A stretch of DNA of 6,839 nt, from contig JAURXE010000343.1 in the NCBI GenBank assembly GCA_030654635.1, positions 1-6,839 on the forward strand, given 5' to 3'. This DNA comes from Pseudomonas sp. Lineage in GTDB: Bacteria; Pseudomonadota; Gammaproteobacteria; Pseudomonadales; Pseudomonadaceae. How positions within the stretch are numbered: the first letter of the stretch is position 1; each line of letters opens with the position of its first letter. The translations under genes were made by a program, and so were the position numbers. Under the pieces are notes generated by a model. That model did no database searches, was not told where the DNA came from, and worked only from the letters and a program-made list of their open reading frames with translations. This document shows positions 1 to 6,263 of this stretch, piece by piece.

Positions 1-879
1 TACCTCCTGGAAGCGACTCCAGCGCGTCCAGGTGTAGCCGGCATAACCGGTCCACTGCGAGTCAAATTGATGGGTCACCGACAGCTCGAAGGTTTCCGGG
101 GTGGTCAGTGCGAGTGAGCCGTCGTATTTGCCGGCCGGGACTATGCCGTTGGCGATGTCGGTGTTTTTCACCTCGCCTTCCAGGGTGTAATCCACTTTTG
201 AGCGGTAGCTCAGCCCCAGGCGGGTGTTGTCGGTGGCTTGCAGCATGACGCCGAGGTTGTAGCCGTAACCCCAGTCGTCGCCGCTGACCTTGTACTCGCC
301 GTCGCGAAACACTGCGGGCGCCGGATTGACCGCGCTGGAGAGCGTGCCTTCGGCGTGGTTGGCGCTGATGCCGGCGCCGAACGACCATTGTTCGTTGAGT
401 TTGTAACTCAGGGTTGGCTGGATCGAGACCACGCTCAGGTCGCTGTCTTTGGCGAAGCGTCGGCCCTCAAAGTTGTTTTCGTATTCGGTGGCCAGGCCGA
501 AGGGGGCGTACACGCCGATGCCGAAGTGCCAGTTGTCATCCAGGGGTTTGACGTAATAGCCAAAGGGGATGGCGGTGAGCGGCACCATGTCGCCCTGGTT
601 GCTGCCGTTGAAGTTCGATGAGGCGTTGCTGATATCGCTGCTGGCGCCGATCACTGCCATGCCGCCGGACACCTGCTCGCCCAAATAGCTCATGCCGGCC
701 GGGTTGCCGTACACCGTTGAGGCATCCAAGGCGCTGGATGAGCGGCCGGCAAATGCGGTGCCCATGGCGCTGGCGCTTTGCTCGTTAAGGGCAAAACCGC
801 CGGCAAAGGCTGGACTGCAGAACAGGGCAAAAACTGCAGAAATGCTTAGGCGAGTGGTGATGCAGGCTGGCTTGGTCAA
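1..879 (-). CDS. fadL: FadL/OmpP1-family outer membrane transport protein, C-terminus cut by window edge
   Basis: This encodes a long-chain fatty acid or hydrophobic-compound channel of the outer membrane. FadL proteins are 14-stranded beta barrels with an N-terminal plug. The minus-strand frame is open from 879 to base 1, giving 293 codons of a family usually about 420-460 residues long, so roughly the last third is missing. The start is a TTG at 879-877. An in-frame TAG lies upstream with no ATG or GTG between, and a GGA (889-887) sits 7 nt before the TTG. The start gives a good signal peptide, residues 1-26, ending SPAFA before GGFALNEQSASAMG, the family's mature N-terminus. An NPAG motif (residues 59-62) ends the plug region. 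The remainder is aromatic-rich amphipathic barrel, for example FGIGVYAPFGLATEYE and TGYAGYTWTRWSRF. It is divergent from the kinase operon. The family is secure; the substrate and exact orthology are not, and 'fadL' is a family label. Confidence 0.9.
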   Translation of the reverse strand, partial: MTKPACITTRLSISAVFALFCSPAFAGGFALNEQSASAMGTAFAGRSSSALDASTVYGNPAGMSYLGEQVSGGMAVIGASSDISNASSNFNGSNQGDMVPLTAIPFGYYVKPLDDNWHFGIGVYAPFGLATEYENNFEGRRFAKDSDLSVVSIQPTLSYKLNEQWSFGAGISANHAEGTLSSAVNPAPAVFRDGEYKVSGDDWGYGYNLGVMLQATDNTRLGLSYRSKVDYTLEGEVKNTDIANGIVPAGKYDGSLALTTPETFELSVTHQFDSQWTGYAGYTWTRWSRFQEV

Positions 880-886
880 GGCGCTG

Positions 887-891
887 TCCGT
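887..891 (-). promoter_or_regulatory. Ribosome binding site of fadL, with an ANGGA motif
   Basis: On the minus strand the sequence ACGGA lies just before the TTG start, with 7 nt between the GGA and the start codon. The GGA is the only Shine-Dalgarno-like match in this leader and supports the TTG start. ACGGA also fits the ANGGA core bound by CsrA/RsmA proteins. A 5-base match occurs often by chance, so a regulatory role is only a possibility. Confidence 0.35.
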
Positions 892-986
892 TGTTTTTAA
901 TGGACGTGCAAGCCTAATAAGATCGAGGCAGATGTCTAGCTAAAATGACTTTCAGGGTGGATTTGATTGAGATTTTTTGAATTATT

Positions 987-1034
987 ATCAGCTAATATCG
1001 GCTAATTTCTTTAAATATCGGCTATTTTCTTTAA
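987..1034. repeat. Helically phased ATCRGCTA repeats and a 20-bp tandem repeat
   Basis: The octamer ATCAGCTA at 987-994 is followed by ATCGGCTA at 997-1004 and again at 1017-1024, giving start spacings of 10 and 20 bp, so all three face the same side of the helix. The last two are part of a longer tandem repeat: 994-1013 and 1014-1033 are 20-bp units differing at one position (A1005 versus T1025). The array sits in the AT-rich part of the divergent intergenic region. Phased direct repeats of this kind often bind a regulator cooperatively, but no known site is recognised, so function is inferred from geometry alone. Confidence 0.6.
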
Positions 1035-1063
1035 TTTATAGGTATGCATGCTGAAACAATTAA
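1035..1063 (-). promoter_or_regulatory. Candidate sigma-70 promoter for fadL
   Basis: On the minus strand a TATAAA hexamer (1040-1035, 5 of 6 matches to the -10 consensus) has TTAATT (1063-1058, 3 of 6 matches to the -35) exactly 17 bp upstream. Transcription would start near 1028, giving a leader of about 150 nt before the fadL TTG. The -35 hexamer lies inside the palindrome at 1057-1086, an arrangement typical of repressor control. The region is AT-rich, so chance hexamers are likely. A GATAAT at 989-984 is an alternative -10 with a worse -35. Confidence 0.35.
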
Positions 1064-1086
1064 CTGATCGGTCGATCAGTTAATTG
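1057..1086. promoter_or_regulatory. Perfect 14-bp inverted repeat, probable operator
   Basis: CAATTAACTGATCG at 1057-1070 is the exact reverse complement of CGATCAGTTAATTG at 1073-1086, with only GT between the arms. This size and symmetry suit a dimeric repressor of the TetR type. It overlaps the -35 of the candidate fadL promoter. A terminator is unlikely: the nearest genes diverge from this region, the arms are AT-rich at the base, and the only T-run on the plus side (1098-1103) begins 11 bases after the hairpin. It does not match the palindromes before the TetR gene at 6264, so that regulator is not the obvious ligand. Confidence 0.6.
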
Positions 1087-1285
1087 CCGGGTTAAGATTT
1101 TTTCTTTGCCGGCTTGGCGGTCGCGTTCGGAGGTTTCTGAGCGGGTTTTGGCTGCCCAGGTAGTCAATTTAAATCTCCATTGTGGTTGCGTTCGATTGCC
1201 GCTATCGACAGTATTGGCGGGCCTTTGCGCCCCGCTGAGCGCTGCTGGTCTCAGGGTCTTGTGGATTAATTTATGTTGCGTTGCG

Positions 1286-1333
1286 GCACTCACTCTGGCG
1301 CGGTCCGGGTGAGTGCGGGCAAGGCTGTGAGTG
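1286..1333 (+). promoter_or_regulatory. Leader element with two mutually exclusive hairpins before the first kinase
   Basis: GCACTCAC at 1286-1293 can pair with GTGAGTGC at 1309-1316 (8 bp, 15-nt loop). A second GTGAGTG copy lies at 1327-1333, 18 bp further on, and can pair with CACTCAC at 1287-1293 instead. The second pairing would cover the ribosome-binding region and the alternative GTG start of the first kinase gene, while the first would leave it free. The pairing is seen directly in the sequence; a translational switch is inference, and the stems are short. Confidence 0.3.
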
Positions 1334-1339
1334 GGCTTG

Positions 1340-3739
1340 ATGCGTTATTTCTTATTCTGGCTACTAAGCCTGTCGCCGGTGTTTGCCGGCGCTGTTGATT
1401 TTGATGAACACACCCGGCAGTTGCCGCTCGGGCAACAGATGGCGGTGTTTGAGGACGTGCGCGGCGACGTCAGTATCGACGATGTCAGCTCGTCAGCGCT
1501 GGCCGAGGCCTTTCATCGTCACGAAAAACCGGTGCTGAATGCCGGCTATTCGCGCTCGGTGTACTGGCTGCGACTGGACCTGAATTACCGCCCGCAAGCC
1601 CGTCGCGGCCAGCAGCCTTGGCTGCTTGAGGTGGCCTATCCGCCGCTCGATCAAATCGACCTGTACCTGCCCGATGGTCGCGGCGGTTTTCAGCTGGCCC
1701 GCAGCACCGGCGACTCGCTGCCCTTTGCCAGCCGGCAGATCGCGCAAAACAATTATCTGTTCGAGCTCAATCTGCAACCCAATCAGCCACAACGTTTGTA
1801 TTTGCGGGTGCAAAGCCAGGGCTCGGTGATAGTGCCGCTGACGTTGTGGTCGCCCACCGCCTATTTGGAGGAGCAGCCGGCACGCATCTATGTGCTCGGC
1901 ATCATTTACGGCGTGCTGTTGGTGATGCTGATCTACAACCTGTTTATCTTTCTCAGCGTGCGCGACAGCAGTTACTTTTATTACATCGTCTATATCGCCG
2001 CCTTCGGGCTTTATCAGGTCTCGGTGAATGGCGCCGGCATCGAGTATTTCTGGCCCAATAGCCCCTGGTGGGCGAATGCCGCGACGCCGTTTTTAATTGG
2101 CCTGGCGGCCCTGTTTGGTTGCCAGTTTGCCCGCAGCTTCTTGCACACCCGCGAGCACAGTCCCTGGGTCGATCGGTTGTTGCTGCTGCTGATGGCGACC
2201 GGTCTGCTGGTGATGCTGCTGGCATTGTTGGCCAGCTACGCCCTGGCCCTGCGTTTGGCCACCGGCCTGGCGCTGCTGTTCGTGGTGGTGATCTTGCTGG
2301 CCGGCGTGCTTGCCTGGCGCCGTGGCCTGCGGGTGGCGCGTTACTTTATCTTCGCCTGGAGTGCGTTTTTGCTCGGTGGGTTGGTCAATACCTTGATGGT
2401 GCTGGGCTTGCTGCCCAACTCGTTTCTGACCATGTACGCCAGCCAGATAGGCTCGGCGCTGGAGGTTGGCTTGCTGTCACTGGCCTTGGCCGACCGCATC
2501 AATGTGATGAAGGAGGAACGCACCGCCCTGCTGCAGCAAAATGCCCGCGAGCTGGCGCTGCTCAACCGCGAGCTGGCCAACAGCAACCGGCTCAAGGATG
2601 AGTTTCTGGCCACGGTCACCCATGAGCTGCGTACGCCGATGAACGGGGTGATCGGCTCTCTGGAGCTGATGCAAACGCTGCCTCTGGACATTGAGCTGGC
2701 GCAATACCAGAAGACCGCCGCCAACTCGGCCCGCGACATGATGCGCATGGTTAACGATATTTTGGCCCTGACCGAGTTGCAGGCCGGCAAGCTGCATGCA
2801 CAAAACAGCATGTTCAGCTTGCGCGCCTGGCTAAACAGCTTGCGGGTCAGGTACGCCCCGCTGGCCGAAGAAAAAGGCCTGAGCCTGCGCCTGGAGCTGG
2901 ATGAAAAACTCCCCGATACCCTGCAAGGGGACGCCGGCAAACTGAGCCAGTGCGTCGGTTATTTGCTCGATAACGCCCTCAAATTCACTGCCGCCGGCGG
3001 TGTTAGCCTGCGAATCAAACGGTTCCCGAGCAAAAGCGGCGTATTGGGGCTGCATATCGAGGTACAAGACAGCGGGGTCGGCTTCAATCCGACTACGGCG
3101 GCGCCCTTGTATCAGCGCTTTCAACAGCTCGATGGCTCCCTGACCCGTGAGTACAGTGGGCTGGGAGTAGGTTTGGCGATTTGTCGGCAGCTGATCGAGT
3201 TGCTCGGCGGTAGCCTCAGCCATCAATCGCAGCCGGGGCAGGGCAGTTGCTTCTTGCTCACTGTGGAGTTCGATCTGCTCGCCCAGCCCCATTCGCCGGT
3301 TGCCATCGTGCCGCGCGTGCCGGGGCCGCAAGTACGCCAGCCAGCCGAATGCAAGGTGTTAATCGTCGAAGACAACGCGATCAATCAATTGGTCTTGCGC
3401 GGCATGTTGCTCAAGCTCGGCTATCAGGTGCGCTGCGCCGACAATGGCGCCGCCGCGCTGGATCTGCTGCGGGGCGAGTCGGTCGATGCGGTGCTGCTCG
3501 ATTGCCAGATGCCGGTCATGGATGGTTTTGCCACCTGCCGCGCCTTGCGCTTGCTGCCTGATTGCAGCGCGTTGCCGGTGCTGGCGGTCACCGCCCATAG
3601 CCATAGCGGTGATCGCGAACGCTGCCTGGCCGCCGGCATGAGTGACTACCTGACCAAACCGCTGAAGTTCGACACCCTGCAAGTGGTGCTGCACGACTGG
3701 TTACTGTGTCAGGCCTCCTTGCCTCAGGCGCAAGCATGA
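1340..3739 (+). CDS. LadS-like hybrid sensor histidine kinase (7TMR-DISMED2, 7TM, HisKA, HATPase, receiver)
   Basis: This is a 799-residue inner-membrane hybrid kinase. In order it has: a short signal peptide (1-16 or 1-18), a periplasmic 7TMR-DISMED2 sensor domain (about 20-160), seven membrane helices (about 185-385), a coiled-coil linker, HisKA (about 418-485) with phosphoacceptor H428 in HELRTP, an HATPase domain with N545 of the N-box, DSGVGF (577-582) and GLGVGLA (607-613), and a receiver (about 671-788). The receiver residues are complete: E677/D678, phosphoacceptor D721, T751, Y770 and K773. Length and domain order match Pseudomonas aeruginosa LadS (about 795 aa), which feeds the Gac/Rsm network and is reported to respond to calcium; orthology is not proven. 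ATG 1340 is preferred; GTG 1331, preceded by AAGG, would add three residues. There is no Hpt domain, so an outside phosphotransfer partner is expected. It overlaps the next gene by 4 bases. Confidence 0.92.
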   Translation: MRYFLFWLLSLSPVFAGAVDFDEHTRQLPLGQQMAVFEDVRGDVSIDDVSSSALAEAFHRHEKPVLNAGYSRSVYWLRLDLNYRPQARRGQQPWLLEVAYPPLDQIDLYLPDGRGGFQLARSTGDSLPFASRQIAQNNYLFELNLQPNQPQRLYLRVQSQGSVIVPLTLWSPTAYLEEQPARIYVLGIIYGVLLVMLIYNLFIFLSVRDSSYFYYIVYIAAFGLYQVSVNGAGIEYFWPNSPWWANAATPFLIGLAALFGCQFARSFLHTREHSPWVDRLLLLLMATGLLVMLLALLASYALALRLATGLALLFVVVILLAGVLAWRRGLRVARYFIFAWSAFLLGGLVNTLMVLGLLPNSFLTMYASQIGSALEVGLLSLALADRINVMKEERTALLQQNARELALLNRELANSNRLKDEFLATVTHELRTPMNGVIGSLELMQTLPLDIELAQYQKTAANSARDMMRMVNDILALTELQAGKLHAQNSMFSLRAWLNSLRVRYAPLAEEKGLSLRLELDEKLPDTLQGDAGKLSQCVGYLLDNALKFTAAGGVSLRIKRFPSKSGVLGLHIEVQDSGVGFNPTTAAPLYQRFQQLDGSLTREYSGLGVGLAICRQLIELLGGSLSHQSQPGQGSCFLLTVEFDLLAQPHSPVAIVPRVPGPQVRQPAECKVLIVEDNAINQLVLRGMLLKLGYQVRCADNGAAALDLLRGESVDAVLLDCQMPVMDGFATCRALRLLPDCSALPVLAVTAHSHSGDRERCLAAGMSDYLTKPLKFDTLQVVLHDWLLCQASLPQAQA

Positions 3740-6171
3740 GCAGCGTGGCGCCGGTTCTTGGCCGGCGCTGGAGGGCCTGGCTGCTGTTATTGCTGCTGGG
3801 TGGACTGCCGTCATTGGCGGCGGCGGTTAGTTTCGATGAGCACACACGCAAGCTGCCGCTGGGGTCCGAGCTGCAGTTTTTTGAGGATATTCGCGGCAGC
3901 GCGACCATTGCCGATGTCAGCTCGGCGGCCCTCGACGACAGTTTTCGCCAGTCAAAAACCGCCGTGCTGAATGCTGGTTACACCCGTTCGGCCTACTGGC
4001 TGCGGGTCGATTTGAACTACCAGCCGCAGCAGGCTCTGGGGCAGAAATCCTGGCTGCTCGATTTGGCCTACCCGCCGCTCGATCATGTCGACCTCTATGT
4101 GCCCGATGGTCAGGGCAGTTATCAACTGGCCAGTCGCAGCGGAGATTTCTGGCCCTTTAGCCAGCGGCAAATCAAGCAGAGCAGTTTTTTGTTTGATTTG
4201 TCGCTGCAGCCCGCGCAACCGAAGCGGGTCTATCTGCGGGTGCAAACCGCCGGCTCCCTGCAGACGCCTCTGACGCTCTGGGCACCCACCGCCTACCTGG
4301 AAGACTTCACGGCGCACACCTATCTGCTGGGCATCATCTACGGCGTGATGCTGGTGATGCTGCTCTACAACCTGTTTATTTACCTCAGCGTGCGCGACTC
4401 CAGTTACCTCTATTACATCTTCTATATCGCCGCGATTGGCCTCTATCAGGCCACCTCCAATGGCGTTGCCGCGCAGTACCTGTGGCCCAATAGCCCAGGC
4501 ATCGCCAATGCCGCGCCGCCGTTTTTGCTTGGTGCCACGGCGCTCTGTGGTTCGCAGTTTGTGCGTAGCTTTTTGCATACGCGGGCCTTCAGCCGTGGCC
4601 TCGATCTGGCACTGACGCTGGTGATGTTTTGCGGTTTGAGCTTGATCCTGCTGACATTCAGCATCGGTTACGCCACGCCGCTGAAGCTGGCGCCTTATGT
4701 GGCCTTGCCATTTCTGCTGGTATGCCTGACCGCCGGGCTGAGTGCCTGGCGTCGCGGGCTGCGGGTGGCGCGCTATTTTCTGCTGGCCTGGAGTGCGTTT
4801 TTAATTGGCGGTTTGATCTACACCCTGATGGTGCTGGGCTACTTGCCGAATATGTTTCTCACCCTCTACGCCGGCCAAATTGGCGCGGCCATGGAGGTGG
4901 CGTTGCTGTCGTTGGCCTTGGCCGACCGGATCAACGTGATGAAGGAGGAGCGCGGGCAGATTCTGCAAGACTCCAGCCGCAAACTGGAGGGCCTGAACCA
5001 GCAACTGGCGGTCAGCAACCAGCTCAAAGATGAGTTTTTGGCTACCGTCTCTCACGAGCTGCGCACCCCGATGAACGGGGTAATCGGTTCGCTGGAGTTG
5101 ATGCAAACTTTAGAGATGAGCGCCGAGCTTGCGCAGTACCAAAGCATCGCCGCCACCTCGGCGCGCGACATGCTGCAGATGGTCGGCGACATGCTGATGC
5201 TCACCGAGTTGCAAGCCGGACGCCAGTATTGTGGCCATGCGCCGTTCAGTTTGCGCGGTTTGATCGAGCATCAGCGGACCCAGTTTGCCCCGCGCGCGGA
5301 GGCCAAGGGACTGACCTTCAAGGTCGAACTCAATCATCGCTTGCCTGACACCCTGGAAGGCGATGCCAGCAAGCTGGGCCAGTGCATCAGTTATCTGCTC
5401 GATAACGCGATTAAATTTACCCGCGAAGGCGGCGTTAGCCTGCAGGTCGAGGCGTTGCAACGCAGCGACGCAGGCCTGCAACTGGAAATTCAAATCAGCG
5501 ACAGCGGCGTGGGTTTCGACACCCCACCCGACGGCAAGCTGTACCAGCAATTTTTGCAATTGGATGGCTCGCTAACCCGTGAACATGGCGGCTTGGGCAT
5601 TGGTTTGGCGATCTGTCGGCAACTGATCGAGTTGCTCGGCGGCAGCCTGACGCACCAGTCGACTCTTGGCCGTGGTAGCCAGTTTCAGCTGCGACTGCCG
5701 CTGGGTTTGCCCAACAGCCAGCCCCGTGTCGCCACTGCCACAGCATTGCCGCAACCGGTACGCCCGCTGGGGCTGGCGCTGCGTACACCGGCAGAGTGTC
5801 GGGTGTTGTTGGTGGAAAATCACTTGATCGACCAACTGCTGCTGCGCGGCATGCTGCTCAAGCTCGGCTATCAGGTGCGCTATGTTGAAAATGGCGCGGC
5901 GGCCCTTGAGTTGTTGCGCAAAGATCCAACTGATGCACTGCTGATCGATTGCCAAATGCCCCAGGCTGATGCTTTTGCCATCTGTCGCGCGCTGCGCAAA
6001 CTGCCCGGTTGCGCAGACTTGCCGGTATTGGCGATCAGCCAGAATGCCCAAGGCGGCGAGCGCGAACGCTGCATTACGGCGGGCATGAGCGAGGTGCTGA
6101 GCAAACCGGTGAAGTTCGACGCCTTGCAAGACTGCCTGCACGACTGGCTGTTGTGCCGCCCGGCAGGCTAA
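3736..6171 (+). CDS. Second LadS-like hybrid sensor histidine kinase with a degenerate receiver
   Basis: This 811-residue paralogue of the upstream kinase has the same order: signal peptide (1-30, with R10, R11, R13 before a leucine run), periplasmic DISMED2 domain (about 31-175), seven membrane helices (about 196-396), HisKA with H440, HATPase with N557, DSGVGF (589-594) and GLGIGLA (619-625), and a receiver (about 686-803). The transmitter looks fully active. The receiver keeps D738, S768 (in place of Thr) and K790, but the acidic pair is E694/N695 rather than E/D. The aromatic switch position is V787, and MPVMDG has become MPQADA. ATG 3736 is chosen because it forms an ATGA overlap with the previous stop, with AGG (3726-3728) 7 nt upstream; GTG 3706 would add ten residues inside the previous gene. 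It likely arose by tandem duplication and is translationally coupled. Partner and ligand are unknown. Confidence 0.92.
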   Translation: MSSVAPVLGRRWRAWLLLLLLGGLPSLAAAVSFDEHTRKLPLGSELQFFEDIRGSATIADVSSAALDDSFRQSKTAVLNAGYTRSAYWLRVDLNYQPQQALGQKSWLLDLAYPPLDHVDLYVPDGQGSYQLASRSGDFWPFSQRQIKQSSFLFDLSLQPAQPKRVYLRVQTAGSLQTPLTLWAPTAYLEDFTAHTYLLGIIYGVMLVMLLYNLFIYLSVRDSSYLYYIFYIAAIGLYQATSNGVAAQYLWPNSPGIANAAPPFLLGATALCGSQFVRSFLHTRAFSRGLDLALTLVMFCGLSLILLTFSIGYATPLKLAPYVALPFLLVCLTAGLSAWRRGLRVARYFLLAWSAFLIGGLIYTLMVLGYLPNMFLTLYAGQIGAAMEVALLSLALADRINVMKEERGQILQDSSRKLEGLNQQLAVSNQLKDEFLATVSHELRTPMNGVIGSLELMQTLEMSAELAQYQSIAATSARDMLQMVGDMLMLTELQAGRQYCGHAPFSLRGLIEHQRTQFAPRAEAKGLTFKVELNHRLPDTLEGDASKLGQCISYLLDNAIKFTREGGVSLQVEALQRSDAGLQLEIQISDSGVGFDTPPDGKLYQQFLQLDGSLTREHGGLGIGLAICRQLIELLGGSLTHQSTLGRGSQFQLRLPLGLPNSQPRVATATALPQPVRPLGLALRTPAECRVLLVENHLIDQLLLRGMLLKLGYQVRYVENGAAALELLRKDPTDALLIDCQMPQADAFAICRALRKLPGCADLPVLAISQNAQGGERERCITAGMSEVLSKPVKFDALQDCLHDWLLCRPAG

Positions 6172-6174
6172 TGG

Positions 6175-6202
6175 CATTCCAGCGGCCTTATTGGCCGGAA
6201 TG
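6175..6202 (+). terminator. Hairpin after the kinase operon, weak terminator candidate
   Basis: Three bases after the second kinase stop codon, CATTCC (6175-6180) pairs with GGAATG (6197-6202). Inside it GGCC (6184-6187) pairs with GGCC (6193-6196) around the loop TTATT; the left arm has a 3-base AGC bulge. The following bases, ACACTTCAAG, contain no U-tract, so this is not a standard intrinsic terminator. It may be an mRNA-stabilising 3' hairpin or part of a factor-dependent end. Confidence 0.35.
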
Positions 6203-6217
6203 ACACTTCAAGCAAGC

Positions 6218-6261
6218 TCTGAATCCTGATTCACTGCAATTATTGTGAATCAGGATTCAGA
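6218..6261. promoter_or_regulatory. Nested palindromic operator with RBS before the TetR gene
   Basis: TCTGAATCCTGATTCAC at 6218-6234 is the exact reverse complement of 6245-6261, a 17-bp inverted repeat around a 10-bp AT-rich spacer. Each arm contains its own palindrome: TGAATC-CT-GATTCA at 6220-6233 and TGAATC-AG-GATTCA at 6246-6259, centred 26 bp apart. The second copy contains the AGGA ribosome binding site (6252-6255) and ends 4 bases before the ATG at 6264. Two dimer-sized sites overlapping the start region strongly suggest autoregulation by the TetR protein. No clear -35/-10 pair is visible; any -10 would probably lie in the AATTATT of the spacer. Confidence 0.75.
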
Positions 6262-6263
6262 TC

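Larger units (their letters stand above)
880..1339. other. Divergent intergenic region between fadL and the kinase operon
   Basis: This 460-base non-coding gap separates two divergent transcription units. Bases 961-1060 are only 25% GC by direct count, in sharp contrast to the GC-rich genes on either side, and contain many TA steps. The short open frames here (for example 1060-1293 minus and 1106-1312 plus) show no recognisable domains and are not annotated as genes. The region holds the phased repeats at 987-1034, a candidate minus-strand promoter at 1035-1063, the palindrome at 1057-1086 and a hairpin element at 1286-1333. I see no convincing sigma-70 or sigma-54 promoter for the plus-strand kinase operon and no tRNA or known riboswitch. 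Confidence 0.7.

Noticed and set aside
238..943. Plus-strand open frames opposite fadL (238-621 and 692-943)
   Set aside because: The minus-strand reading has a signal peptide and FadL-family motifs, so these are shadows.
1057..1103. Palindrome followed by a T-run, read as an intrinsic terminator
   Set aside because: The T-run starts 11 bases past the hairpin, the stem base is AT-rich, and no gene ends here on either strand.
1060..1312. Short open frames on both strands in the intergenic region (77 aa minus, 68 aa plus)
   Set aside because: Neither has a convincing ribosome binding site, domain or transmembrane pattern, and they overlap regulatory-looking repeats.
2341..2940. Minus-strand open frame of 199 codons within the first kinase gene
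   Set aside because: It lies opposite the HisKA/HATPase coding region, is serine/arginine-rich, has no domain signature, and is explained by the codon bias of the real gene.
3403..5880. Long identical DNA stretches shared by the two kinase genes, considered as recent gene conversion
   Set aside because: The identical blocks fall in strongly conserved protein motifs such as the receiver start and H-box; purifying selection on a shared ancestor is enough to explain them without a formal test.
5572..6177. Minus-strand open frame of 201 codons opposite the end of the second kinase
   Set aside because: It is glutamine/alanine-rich with no recognisable domain, as expected for an antisense shadow of a GC-rich gene, and it is fully covered by the receiver coding region.
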